Notes: a model not told the origin generated them from the letters alone. DNA of 7,189 bases from UBA1268 sp965662195 (GCA_965662195.1 CBFIHA010000138.1:1-7189); one strand, 5' to 3'; counted from the first letter of the stretch, positions 1-7,019 are shown. Program-made: numbers and translations.

Positions 1-218
1 CCGACCGGCTCAGCCAGCAGGATGTCGGCAGCCTGTTCTCGGCCGAGGGCTACGGCGGCCTCCAGCAGCGAGTTGAAACGGCAGCAGAAGCAGCCGCCGG
101 CGATCTCTTCGACGGCGAGATCGTGGGCCCGGCCGAGCGAGGTGTCGATGAGGCCGCCGGCCTAGTCGTTGGTGACCAGGCCGACTCGGAGGCCACGACT
201 CGTCGTTGGGGCTGTCAC
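1..218 (-). pseudogene. CobW/G3E-family GTPase remnant: Walker A missing, in-frame TAG, runs off the window edge
   Basis: Translating the minus strand from about 197 down to 1 gives RGLRVGLVTND, a TAG stop at 164-162, then AGGLIDTSLGRAHDLAVEE, IAGGCFCCRFNSLLEAA and finally ADILLAEPVG at the edge. This is the CobW/COG0523 pattern: a VGLVTNDQA beta-strand, the metal-binding CxCC motif (CFCC), and the LAEPVG strand. Members of the family are cytoplasmic metallochaperone-type GTPases and normally start with a GxxGxGKT P-loop about 25-30 residues before this point. Here the P-loop is absent; only V/M-TAPTTS precedes the homology, and no GKT motif appears in the other minus-strand frames, which belong to the esterase gene's 3' end. 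The stop falls exactly where the family has Gln (NDQA), as expected from a CAG-to-TAG change. A GTG at 218-216 overlaps the esterase stop in a GTGA arrangement but would make only an 18-residue peptide. A 5'-truncated pseudogene is the best reading. A sequencing error could explain the TAG but not the missing P-loop. Confidence 0.8.
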
Positions 219-1099
219 TGAACGGGAACAAGCTGCACGCCGCTGGCCGGGCTCGGCAGGGTGGGTTCGCCAGAGAGGAATCCGTGCTTGATGAGAAACC
301 GATCCATGGCAATCGTGGTGGCGATCTTCCAGTCGGGGAAGTGACTACAAAAACCGTGGCTTTTCCCGGGGGCGATCTGTAACTCGACGGTCGTACCGCC
401 GAGGGACTCCCACTTGGCTTGAACCACCCTCCACTTTTTCAGGTAGCCATCTCGTTCACCGAAGAAAACGATTGTCGGCGGCAGATCCGCCCTCACGAAC
501 CGCAAGATATCAACATCGGGGGCTTGTGCGTCGCGGCTCTGAAACGCCGGGTCGATCCAGAGATAGGCCACGACACCGGTGTCAATGTCCAGCGGATCAG
601 CGGGATCGTTCAGGCCCGGATTCATGGTCGCGATGGCACTGATGTGACCACCCGCACTTTCGCCACCGGTAATGATCCGCGCGGAATCGATCCCGAACTC
701 ATCGGCATGCTGTTTGAACCAGCGGATGGCCGATTTGGCATCGACCACACAGACCCGCTTGTGGGTCTCTCCCGGGGGCAGCCGGCCGGCCTCTGCCTTG
801 CTCATCTTGAGCATCTGGTAATCGACCGTGGCGCATACCAGCCCTCGACTGGCGAAGTATGCGCAGGTGTCACGGAACTGATCCAGCGAACCTCCGAGCC
901 AAGCACCGCCGTGGAAGAGAATCATTCCCGGCACCTTGACCTTGGCCGGCTCGTGGTTGGGCGGGAAGAAAATTTCCATCCGGCGGGGCTGGCCCGCGGA
1001 GTGCTTATAGACGTATGGCTTGCCAGCCGGCTTATCGGCGGCGTGCAGTGTGGCGGCCCATGCAAAAAGCAGCGCGATCACAAAGGGGCGGTACTTCAT
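215..1099 (-). CDS. Secreted alpha/beta-hydrolase, probable carbohydrate (acetyl/feruloyl-type) esterase
   Basis: The protein has 294 residues. Residues 1-20 (MKYRPFVIALLFAWAATLHA) form a Sec signal peptide with an A-x-A-like cleavage site, so it probably acts in the periplasm or outside the cell. The mature part has the alpha/beta-hydrolase signatures in order: oxyanion-hole HGGAW at 63-67, nucleophile elbow GESAG at 146-150 (Ser148), acid Asp217 in GERDG, and His248 in KSHGF. The triad is intact. The region HGGAWLGGSLDQFRD followed by ASRGLVCATVDYQ is typical of the BD-FAE/acetyl-xylan-esterase-like branch (esterase/lipase, HSL-like), which removes acyl groups from plant or algal polysaccharides. 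Substrate is not readable. It starts with ATG, has no clear Shine-Dalgarno, and lies 54 bp downstream of PLL-B, so it is probably the second gene of that transcription unit. The last ~20 residues, rich in Pro and Ser, extend past the expected final helix and abut the CobW remnant. A peptidase or lipase activity is a less likely alternative. Confidence 0.9.
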   Translation of the reverse strand: MKYRPFVIALLFAWAATLHAADKPAGKPYVYKHSAGQPRRMEIFFPPNHEPAKVKVPGMILFHGGAWLGGSLDQFRDTCAYFASRGLVCATVDYQMLKMSKAEAGRLPPGETHKRVCVVDAKSAIRWFKQHADEFGIDSARIITGGESAGGHISAIATMNPGLNDPADPLDIDTGVVAYLWIDPAFQSRDAQAPDVDILRFVRADLPPTIVFFGERDGYLKKWRVVQAKWESLGGTTVELQIAPGKSHGFCSHFPDWKIATTIAMDRFLIKHGFLSGEPTLPSPASGVQLVPVQ

Positions 1100-1153
1100 T
1101 CGGTCATCACTATTCGGTTGTCACTGAGGCTGGGTGAGCGTGCCGCAAAAACG

Positions 1154-3100
1154 TCACGGCCGCCGGGGCAGATCAGGCGGCGCCTGAAAGTCCAGCGTTC
1201 GGGAGAATCCACCAACGGTAATGGCCACTCGATCACCGCCGTAGGCCCCATTGAGAAAGGGGCTCTCGTAGACGGCCTGGGGATGCAGGTCGATCGGCTG
1301 GCCGTTAACCAGGGGCAACCCAAAGCTACCCGGTGCGTGGGCGTCATAGCGGGTCATCTCAATTCGATTGCCACCGAAGGCATACAAAACGGCCTCCGGC
1401 GTGACCTCGAGCCGACACGATCGAACTGCCTCGCAAAACGCATCGAACGATCCGTAGGTCGTCACGTCCCCGGTATGCAGCAGGATGCGGCCGGTGTCAT
1501 TCGGGCCGGTATAACGAGCGGGGTTGGCCAGCCTGCCGTCGTCATCCCACCCATGGCCCCCATCCAGAAACCGTACCGCGGCAAAGGCGGTGCCATTGCT
1601 GGCAAGGATCCAGCCGTCAGCTTCCGTAAGCGTCAGATCATCCCCCGCAAACCGAATACCGAGCCTACCTGTGTGGTAGGAGCCGGGGTGCCCCTTGCCG
1701 ATCTGGGCAATTCGCTGCAGCAGCAACACATTCTCATGCTGTACGCTCCAGAACGAGTGTTGCGAGCGGCCGCCACCGGTGTGCTCGGCCACGGGATGGA
1801 TCTGGCTGGGCTCACGAGCACCCGGCGTGTCGAAGAGCATGCCGCAGGCTCGGTTTTGGCGGGAGATGCCGGAATAGTTCAGGGACGGGTTTTGCAGGGT
1901 GCTGCCCAGTAGGTAACTCGGCGTGCGGTAGGCATAGTTGACGAGTGCCGAATCGGCGGCGATGCGATGGCCGTCGCCACTGCCGTCGTCGATTTTTCCG
2001 AGCACGCGGTTGCGAATCACAAACGGCTCGGGGACCGTAACCGCCCGCTTCCGCAGCAGGATCGCCTCGGCGGGCGGCAGGTAACGGCTGGCCTCGATCA
2101 CCCGCGAGTGGCTCGAGCCGCCCCCCTCGCCGTAGAGCAGGCTTTTCATCGACTCAAACCCACCCACCGTGTAACCCGCTCGGCTGCGGCCCCCGCCACG
2201 CCGGCCGCCCACCGATAGCTGAGCCTCTTCAATCAGGGCGAGATCGAGCAGTAGCCCGAAGCGGTGGCGGATCACCGGGTCGGGTGCAAGTTCGTGGAGA
2301 TTGACGAGGGCCGGCCACGTGTATTTCTGATAGGTGGTCGACCCGACCTCGATCCAGATGCCCGCAGTGGCTCGCTGCCGGGGCCATTCTCGAAAGAATG
2401 CCTGATGGGCGGCGGCATGCACGGCCGTGGTGTGGCCATCGGCAAGCGGACGGTCACGGTAGGCGGGGTCGTGCTCCAGCAGCGCGGTCACCAGGTAGTG
2501 AACCGGGCGGGTGTTGAGGTCGTGGTTCTCCGTGCCGAGGAGCAGCAACAGGTCATCCATGCCATAGTCGGCCACGAGGCTGGTCTGGCTGGTCCAGAGC
2601 CAGAGGGCCTCCTTCATCGCAGTCTCGGTTGCGGCGGTCAGCCGGCCGGGAAAATGCACGCTGTCTGCATGAAACAGGCAGAGCGTCCGCACATAGTCGG
2701 TGATCGAAAAGAAGGTCCAGGGGGCCCCGGCCTGCTGCTCCGGCCTCGGCCTGGCGAGATCGCCATCGGACTGGTAGCCGTCGATATAGCGGCTGGCGGC
2801 CTCCAGCAGCCGCGCATTGGCCTGATCGGTTTTTTCTTCTTCGTTGAGCGTGAGTGCGGCCAGGGTCCAGAGGTTGTCGCCCCACGTCCCTCCGGGCCAG
2901 ACGCTTTCCTTGGCGATTGTCTGCCGCAGCCGCTGCGCGCGGAGGTCAAGCGACTCAGCATGTGCTACGGCGACCAGGTCGGCGACCTTGTCGGCCGGAC
3001 GCTTGGCGGCCGTAGTCTCGCTATCCGCCGGTGATTCAGCCCGCAGCGGACTGCTGCAGAGCGTCACAAGCGTTGCGAGAGCCAACGATTGAATGTGCAT
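1154..3100 (-). CDS. PLL-B: secreted polysaccharide-lyase-like protein (predicted alpha-toroid + beta-sandwich), paralogue of PLL-A
   Basis: From the ATG at 3100 the protein has 648 residues. Residues 1-21 (MHIQSLALATLVTLCSSPLRA) form a signal peptide. An in-frame ATG at 3142 would add 14 residues, but that codon lies in the duplicated leader block, so 3100 is preferred. The N-terminal half is Trp- and Leu-rich helix, as expected for an alpha/alpha toroid. The C-terminal half looks like beta-strands ending in LPLVNGQPIDL and SPFLNGAYGG. Motifs shared with PLL-A, with positions: HADSVHFPGR (~145-154), TENHD (190-194), YQKYTWPALVNL (from Tyr257), RRGGGRSR (~301-307), TPSYLLGS, SRQNRACGMLF, VQHENVLLLQR. 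A buried Asn-His pair with a Tyr in the toroid recalls heparinase II/III- and alginate-lyase-type catalytic sites, so uronic-acid polysaccharide cleavage by beta-elimination is the working hypothesis. I do not recognise a named family. A glycosidase or a non-catalytic binding protein is possible. It is the first gene of a unit with the esterase. Confidence 0.85.
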   Translation of the reverse strand: MHIQSLALATLVTLCSSPLRAESPADSETTAAKRPADKVADLVAVAHAESLDLRAQRLRQTIAKESVWPGGTWGDNLWTLAALTLNEEEKTDQANARLLEAASRYIDGYQSDGDLARPRPEQQAGAPWTFFSITDYVRTLCLFHADSVHFPGRLTAATETAMKEALWLWTSQTSLVADYGMDDLLLLLGTENHDLNTRPVHYLVTALLEHDPAYRDRPLADGHTTAVHAAAHQAFFREWPRQRATAGIWIEVGSTTYQKYTWPALVNLHELAPDPVIRHRFGLLLDLALIEEAQLSVGGRRGGGRSRAGYTVGGFESMKSLLYGEGGGSSHSRVIEASRYLPPAEAILLRKRAVTVPEPFVIRNRVLGKIDDGSGDGHRIAADSALVNYAYRTPSYLLGSTLQNPSLNYSGISRQNRACGMLFDTPGAREPSQIHPVAEHTGGGRSQHSFWSVQHENVLLLQRIAQIGKGHPGSYHTGRLGIRFAGDDLTLTEADGWILASNGTAFAAVRFLDGGHGWDDDGRLANPARYTGPNDTGRILLHTGDVTTYGSFDAFCEAVRSCRLEVTPEAVLYAFGGNRIEMTRYDAHAPGSFGLPLVNGQPIDLHPQAVYESPFLNGAYGGDRVAITVGGFSRTLDFQAPPDLPRRP

Positions 3101-3128
3101 GGCGATGAATATCAGGGGGCCGGGTCGA

Positions 3129-3184
3129 CACGAGCCCGTCATGAACCCACACGTCCTTATCGCCCTTCAGCCCCGAAACAAACC
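3129..3184 (-). promoter_or_regulatory. Leader/promoter block, copy B (upstream of PLL-B)
   Basis: This 56-bp stretch aligns without gaps to 6964-7019 with 43 identical positions. On the minus strand it begins GGTTTGTTT, continues through GATAAG followed by GACGTG, and ends GGGCTCGTG, 28 nt before the PLL-B start. The constant spacing between GGTTTGTTT and GATAAG (11 nt) and onward to CTCGTG is what a promoter or operator would give. A -35 at TTGTTT and a -10 at TAAGGA with a 16-bp gap is one possible reading but is a poor sigma-70 match. The block may be an operator, an ECF-sigma promoter, a structured 5' leader, or only residue of a segmental duplication. It sits in the 122-bp gap after the FAD oxidoreductase gene, so PLL-B and the esterase probably have their own promoter. 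Confidence 0.5.
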
Positions 3185-3222
3185 CTGCGATCGCTTTATT
3201 TCCAAATCAGCCGTCGGATTCA

Positions 3223-4920
3223 TCACAGCCGCTGCCCGTGTGTCTTCAGCAGCTCCCTCAGTGCGGCATACGAAATGGCCTGGACGGCCTGATTCTCAGT
3301 AATGGCAAGCGCCGCGGCAGCCCCGGCGCTCTGGCCGAGAATCATGAACACCGGCTCCATGCGTATGGAACCGTAGGCGACGTGCGAGGACGACAGGCAG
3401 ACCGGCACAAGCAGGTTCGCGCATTCCTCCTCCCTCGGCACAATCGCCCGGTAGCTAACCGGATAAGGTTTTGGGCACCGCTTGCCAAAGCCGCCCTCGT
3501 TGCGGACTGTCGGCCTGCCGTTTTCCTCCACCACCACACGCTGGCAGAAATGGGAATCCATCGGATACGAGGCGAGCCCCACTGAATCGGCGGCCGCACG
3601 CCGCGACTCACAGTCAGCCTGCGTCATGATGGAGGCGGAGACCATCCGGCGAGCCTCGCGCACATACAGCTGATGCGGCCAGTGACCCGTTTGTTGGAAC
3701 TCTTTCGAGTCGAGCCCGAAGCATCGCACCCGCTCCTGTAAGTCGCGCGGCACTTGGGGATCATTCGCCAGGAAATAGAGCAGCCCCTGCTGGTACTGCA
3801 CATGCGCCTGGAAGATCTCTTCCCGCAGTTCGTACAGCTCCTCTAGCGGCACCGGCAGCCCACGCCTGGGGGGCGGAAGTTCAGAAAACGAACCGGGCTC
3901 GTGGGTTCCGTCCGGCCAGCGATGGCTGCCCCCGACATAGTCCGAGGAAAAACTGCCGGCGTTGTTACTGTCGCCATTCCGCATCTGCACGGGGCCGTCG
4001 GTCAGCGGTCGGGCGGTGTAGTTCAGCTTCCACTCGACCGCCGGATCGAACTGCAGAAACCGGGCCAGTAACGCGAAGCGGGCGGGGTCATAGCCGGCAG
4101 GCTTCGGGAAGGGCACACGATCCGGCTGATTCGAAAGCCGCATGCGGAAGTTGTAGGCCTGCACACGGTAGTCACCCTGGCCGGGTGTGCCGGGCGGGTC
4201 GGATGAGATTTCCGGTAGCAGGCCGGACGCCGCGTCGTCAGCGACGACGTATGGGCTGATGGGTAACCGGCAGAATTGATAGGTGTCTTGCCACGAGACC
4301 TTCTGCCACTGACCGGCCAGCGACTCATCGAAGGAGCTACGCGGCTCGCGACCGACGCGGTACGAAACCCCGGCAGCGGCCAACAGGTCTCCCTCGTAGG
4401 TGGCGTCAATGAAGACATCGGCCTTGATCGTTTCACCGTTGGTCATGGCACACGCCGTGATCCGGTTTCCCTGCATGGCGACAGAGGCGAGTTGCCGCTC
4501 GAATAACACGGTCACCCCCGCCTCCTCGAGCATCTGCCGGAAGACCGCCTCGGCTTGGCTACTGCGAAAGCCCGTCATCCGTCCGATCCGGGTGTAGAAC
4601 TCGAGCGAGAGTCCCCCGATCGAATCCTTTTTGCCAAGATCGCTGGCGGTAAGTCCTCCTGAGGTCATTCCGCCCACGTGGCGATTGAAGCACAGCAGGA
4701 GCGTCCGCTGGCCCATCAGCGCGGCCTGAATGGCCGCCGTGACCCCTGCCGGAGTACCGCCGTACACGGCGACGGCACACTCCCGTTCGGCCACCGAGTG
4801 CGGCTCAATGTGCCGGTAGTAGCAGGGACGGGCTGGCTCGTCAGCCAGCCCGGCTGGCACGCCCGCCCAAAGCAGGGCCAAGAGGCCGCCACAGCTCACG
4901 AATATCGCGTTGCGAAACAC
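3223..4920 (-). CDS. Secreted FAD-dependent oxidoreductase (FAD_oxidored family)
   Basis: From the GTG at 4920 the protein has 565 residues. Its N-terminus, MFRNAIFVSCGGLLALLWAGVP followed by AGLADEP, is a signal peptide without a twin arginine. The mature protein opens with a Rossmann strand and dinucleotide loop, AVAVYGGTPAGVTAAIQAA (GGTPAG at 54-59), then HVGGMTSGGLTASDLG, which is typical of FAD_oxidored (PF12831-type) proteins. DATYEGDLLAAAG (from residue 172) and the C-terminal YRAIVPREEECANLLVPVCL, SSSHVAYGSIRMEPVFM and GQSAGAAAALA (from residue 529) are also family hallmarks and form the second FAD-binding segment. Relatives are often mis-named xanthan lyase. They are flavoproteins linked to carbohydrate loci, and the substrate is unknown. 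There is no ATG near the start: a TTG at 4947 is possible, but GTG 4920 gives the cleaner signal peptide and has AGGAG upstream at a rather long 12-nt spacing. The gene starts 43 bp after the PLL-A stop, so the two are probably cotranscribed. Confidence 0.92.
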   Translation of the reverse strand: MFRNAIFVSCGGLLALLWAGVPAGLADEPARPCYYRHIEPHSVAERECAVAVYGGTPAGVTAAIQAALMGQRTLLLCFNRHVGGMTSGGLTASDLGKKDSIGGLSLEFYTRIGRMTGFRSSQAEAVFRQMLEEAGVTVLFERQLASVAMQGNRITACAMTNGETIKADVFIDATYEGDLLAAAGVSYRVGREPRSSFDESLAGQWQKVSWQDTYQFCRLPISPYVVADDAASGLLPEISSDPPGTPGQGDYRVQAYNFRMRLSNQPDRVPFPKPAGYDPARFALLARFLQFDPAVEWKLNYTARPLTDGPVQMRNGDSNNAGSFSSDYVGGSHRWPDGTHEPGSFSELPPPRRGLPVPLEELYELREEIFQAHVQYQQGLLYFLANDPQVPRDLQERVRCFGLDSKEFQQTGHWPHQLYVREARRMVSASIMTQADCESRRAAADSVGLASYPMDSHFCQRVVVEENGRPTVRNEGGFGKRCPKPYPVSYRAIVPREEECANLLVPVCLSSSHVAYGSIRMEPVFMILGQSAGAAAALAITENQAVQAISYAALRELLKTHGQRL

Positions 4921-4963
4921 CGTTGCAATCTTCTCCTGCGTGACCAAGAGGTCGAGCAGCTTT

Positions 4964-6922
4964 TCACTCGGCCGCCTCGTTCATGTCGATGATAAGTTCG
5001 CGGTCCCCTTTGTGAATCGTAGCAACGCCGCTGCCGTGTTCCGACTGCAGAAACGGACTGTCGAACAGCAGCGGTGGCGACAGATCGACGGGAGATCCGT
5101 TCACCCGTGGCAATGCCTCGGCGGCAAGGTGCAAGGACAGAGCCATGGGCTCATCATCCTGTCTCGCGAGCGTGAGCCACCCGCCGTCGATCGTGCTGAT
5201 GAACGTCTCCAGGTATGCCCCAAAGGCATCGAGATCGGGATGGTCCGCCCGGCGGCCGGCGATCAGCGCGACCGGTGCGTTGCCATCGTTCATCCGCAAA
5301 AACACATCGTTGTCCCAGCGATACCCGCAGGACTGGTTCGGCTTCGTGCGGGAGAAGCCTTTGATGCCGAGCCACGCCTCTCCCTCTTCGAGAACCAGCC
5401 AACCGTCGAGGGAGACAAGCCGCTCTTTCATCCCCTCGCCACCAAACAGAATCCGCATATCGCCGGTTCCCCGGGCCTTGGGGTGCCGCTGCACGAGCAT
5501 CACGTTGCGGTGCTGAATTGCCTGCTGCTGCCCATACGTCTTGCGGCTCCCCAGCCCCTCGCACTGCGGAACAACTCGTGCGTTGAGATCCGTGGCGAAC
5601 ACGATCCCGTGATAGCGGTTTTGCGATGTCAGCGCAGGGTAGCCCTCGTCCAAGTCTTTCCCCCGCAAGTAGGCGTGCGAACTCACGAGCGGCAGGGTGG
5701 GATCGATGATGAGTGAGCCCATGACGTAGTCCGGCGTGCAGTGGTCGTAGCCCAGCATTCGCGGATCGTCGCCGTCCATGGCATACCACGGTGCAGACGT
5801 CACCGGCACCTCGCTGGCAACCATCGGCTGCTGCTTGGCTACCCGCCGGGCGATGAACGTGTATTCGCCTCGCCCCCCGACATCGGTTGCCAGATCCATG
5901 ATCACATCGGGCAGACGGTAGCCGGTGGTGGCAAGCACCCACGGGAAGCCGATGATCGGATCGGGGTGAAAGGACCGCGGATTCGACCACGTGCCCGATT
6001 CGAGCAGAAACCGACTCATGAGCAGCCAGCTGTCTCCCGAACCCCATTGCCGCTGCCTGGCTGGCATCGCAGGATCGCCCTGATAGATCCGCAGCCGACC
6101 GCCACCACGCACGCCATTGATTTGACCCACGGCCCAGTCAGCCCAGATGAGGTGCAGCAGCTTTTCCATGCGTGCCCGCAGGAGAGGGTCTTCACTCAGG
6201 TCACAGAGATTAACCAGCTCCGGCAGCGTGTATTTGCCATAGCCCGAAAAGCATTCGACCAGCAGGCCGTGCTTCGCCCGCTCCAGGCAGTAGAGTTTGT
6301 AATACGCATTCCAGGCCTCGTAATGCTCGGTCAGGCTGCGGCCATCGGGGAGCGATCGGCTCGCGTATTGCGGTCTGTCCTTGAGAGCCTGCGAGGCCAG
6401 CAAGCAGTTGCTGTAGTGCATCATCTCGTGGTTTTCCGACCCGTGGATGCCCCACACGTGCTGCGGCGCGGCCCGCTCGAAGCGACTCATCGTCGCAACA
6501 TATCGCCAGAACATGTCTTCGATCATGGCCTGCGTCGGCTGATCGAGCCGCCCGGGATAGAAGTGGCTGTCGGCATGGAACAGCTGATAGATGCGATTCC
6601 AGGTTCGGAGCTGCCATTTCACATACTCAGATCCGGCGATGGCATCGGTCATCTCGCCCGAGCCGCCCTCGTGCGCGACAATGGCGTCGATCGCCTGCCG
6701 CAGCATCCGGTTGCCTTCGGCGAGGTCACGATTGAGCCAGAGGTGGGCGAAGCCTCCCTGCAAGGGAGGAATCTTCGCGGCCCGCAGCACGTTAGCAAAC
6801 AACTCGTCGGCGTTGTCGTGGTGCGCAGCGTGAATCCGCATGAAGTCTGCAGGTGGCTCCGCCAGCAGCAAGCTGGGGCAAACCGCCAGCAGGGCTAGCA
6901 CCACTCCCGGAATGACGCGCAT
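4964..6922 (-). CDS. PLL-A: secreted polysaccharide-lyase-like protein (predicted alpha-toroid + beta-sandwich), paralogue of PLL-B
   Basis: From the ATG at 6922 the protein has 652 residues, with the signal peptide MRVIPGVVLALLAVCPSLLLA (21 residues, the same length as in PLL-B). A GTG at 6934 in the same frame would add MRLS. It matches PLL-B along its length: HADSHFYPGR (116-125), SENHE (162-166), YGKYTLPELVNL (from Tyr228), RGGGR (272-276), TPDYVMGS, SQNRYHGIVF, IQHRNVMLVQR, LPRVNGSPVDL and SPFLQSEHG near the C-terminus. The first half is helical and rich in aromatic residues; the second half has alternating hydrophobic strands with repeated DGGW/DGWL turns. This is the toroid plus antiparallel beta-sandwich layout of heparinase/alginate-lyase-type enzymes. 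Asn164-His165, Tyr228/Tyr231 and the Arg pair of RGGGR are candidate active-site residues; that assignment is an inference. I do not recognise a named family. It heads the unit that continues into the FAD oxidoreductase and is preceded by the leader block also found before PLL-B. Confidence 0.87.
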   Translation of the reverse strand: MRVIPGVVLALLAVCPSLLLAEPPADFMRIHAAHHDNADELFANVLRAAKIPPLQGGFAHLWLNRDLAEGNRMLRQAIDAIVAHEGGSGEMTDAIAGSEYVKWQLRTWNRIYQLFHADSHFYPGRLDQPTQAMIEDMFWRYVATMSRFERAAPQHVWGIHGSENHEMMHYSNCLLASQALKDRPQYASRSLPDGRSLTEHYEAWNAYYKLYCLERAKHGLLVECFSGYGKYTLPELVNLCDLSEDPLLRARMEKLLHLIWADWAVGQINGVRGGGRLRIYQGDPAMPARQRQWGSGDSWLLMSRFLLESGTWSNPRSFHPDPIIGFPWVLATTGYRLPDVIMDLATDVGGRGEYTFIARRVAKQQPMVASEVPVTSAPWYAMDGDDPRMLGYDHCTPDYVMGSLIIDPTLPLVSSHAYLRGKDLDEGYPALTSQNRYHGIVFATDLNARVVPQCEGLGSRKTYGQQQAIQHRNVMLVQRHPKARGTGDMRILFGGEGMKERLVSLDGWLVLEEGEAWLGIKGFSRTKPNQSCGYRWDNDVFLRMNDGNAPVALIAGRRADHPDLDAFGAYLETFISTIDGGWLTLARQDDEPMALSLHLAAEALPRVNGSPVDLSPPLLFDSPFLQSEHGSGVATIHKGDRELIIDMNEAAE

Positions 6923-6963
6923 AGAGAGTCTCACGATGGCCCATCAAGCAGGTGCCAGTTCAG

Positions 6964-7019
6964 CACGAGCCGGGCATCGACTCGCACGTTCTTATCTCTC
7001 ATCAAGCCCAAAACAAACC
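6964..7019 (-). promoter_or_regulatory. Leader/promoter block, copy A (upstream of PLL-A)
   Basis: This is the partner of the block at 3129-3184, with 43 of 56 positions identical and no gaps. On the minus strand it runs GGTTTGTTT, 11 nt, GATAAG, then AACGTG and ends CGGCTCGTG, 41 nt before the PLL-A ATG (29 nt before the alternative GTG). The region upstream (7020-7045) is comparatively AT-rich and includes TTTCCAAA at 7031-7038. It is the only plausible promoter region for PLL-A and the FAD gene. TTGTTT with TAAGAA at a 16-bp gap is a weak sigma-70-like reading. Why both copies survive at this level when the coding regions have diverged strongly is discussed in the findings. Confidence 0.5.

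Noticed and set aside
10..312. Minus-strand 100-codon frame at the left edge
   Set aside because: Its Arg/Pro-rich translation is a frame-shifted reading of the esterase 3' end and the CobW remnant, whose correct frame has the CFCC motif.
1100..1153. Promoter or terminator between PLL-B and the esterase gene
   Set aside because: The 54-bp gap holds no hairpin with a U-tract and no copy of the leader block; co-transcription is the simpler reading.
419..1912. Long plus-strand open frame of 497 codons across the esterase and PLL-B genes
   Set aside because: It lies antisense to two well-supported genes and spans the gap between them. Its translation shows no domain motif or signal peptide, and such shadows are common opposite GC-rich coding DNA.
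3187..3194. Palindrome GCGATCGC between the FAD gene and PLL-B
   Set aside because: A single 8-bp palindrome just outside the conserved block and absent from copy A; no evidence of function.
3223..4920. Naming the flavoprotein xanthan lyase
   Set aside because: That label on this family comes from annotation transfer. The sequence shows only FAD-binding oxidoreductase motifs and no lyase domain.
5154..6047. Minus-strand 297-codon frame overlapping PLL-A in another frame
   Set aside because: Low-complexity Arg/Ala/Gly composition typical of a frame-shifted reading of GC-rich DNA; the PLL-A frame carries all conserved motifs.
5741..6898. Plus-strand open frames opposite PLL-A (5741-6898 and 4910-5716)
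   Set aside because: Both are antisense to PLL-A, which has a signal peptide and paralogue-conserved motifs. The translations are His/Arg/Gln-rich without recognisable domains.
6940..6956. Possible sigma-54 promoter (TGGCAC followed by TTGA) upstream of PLL-A
   Set aside because: The -12 element lacks the required GC at the right spacing, and the equivalent position upstream of PLL-B has no match.
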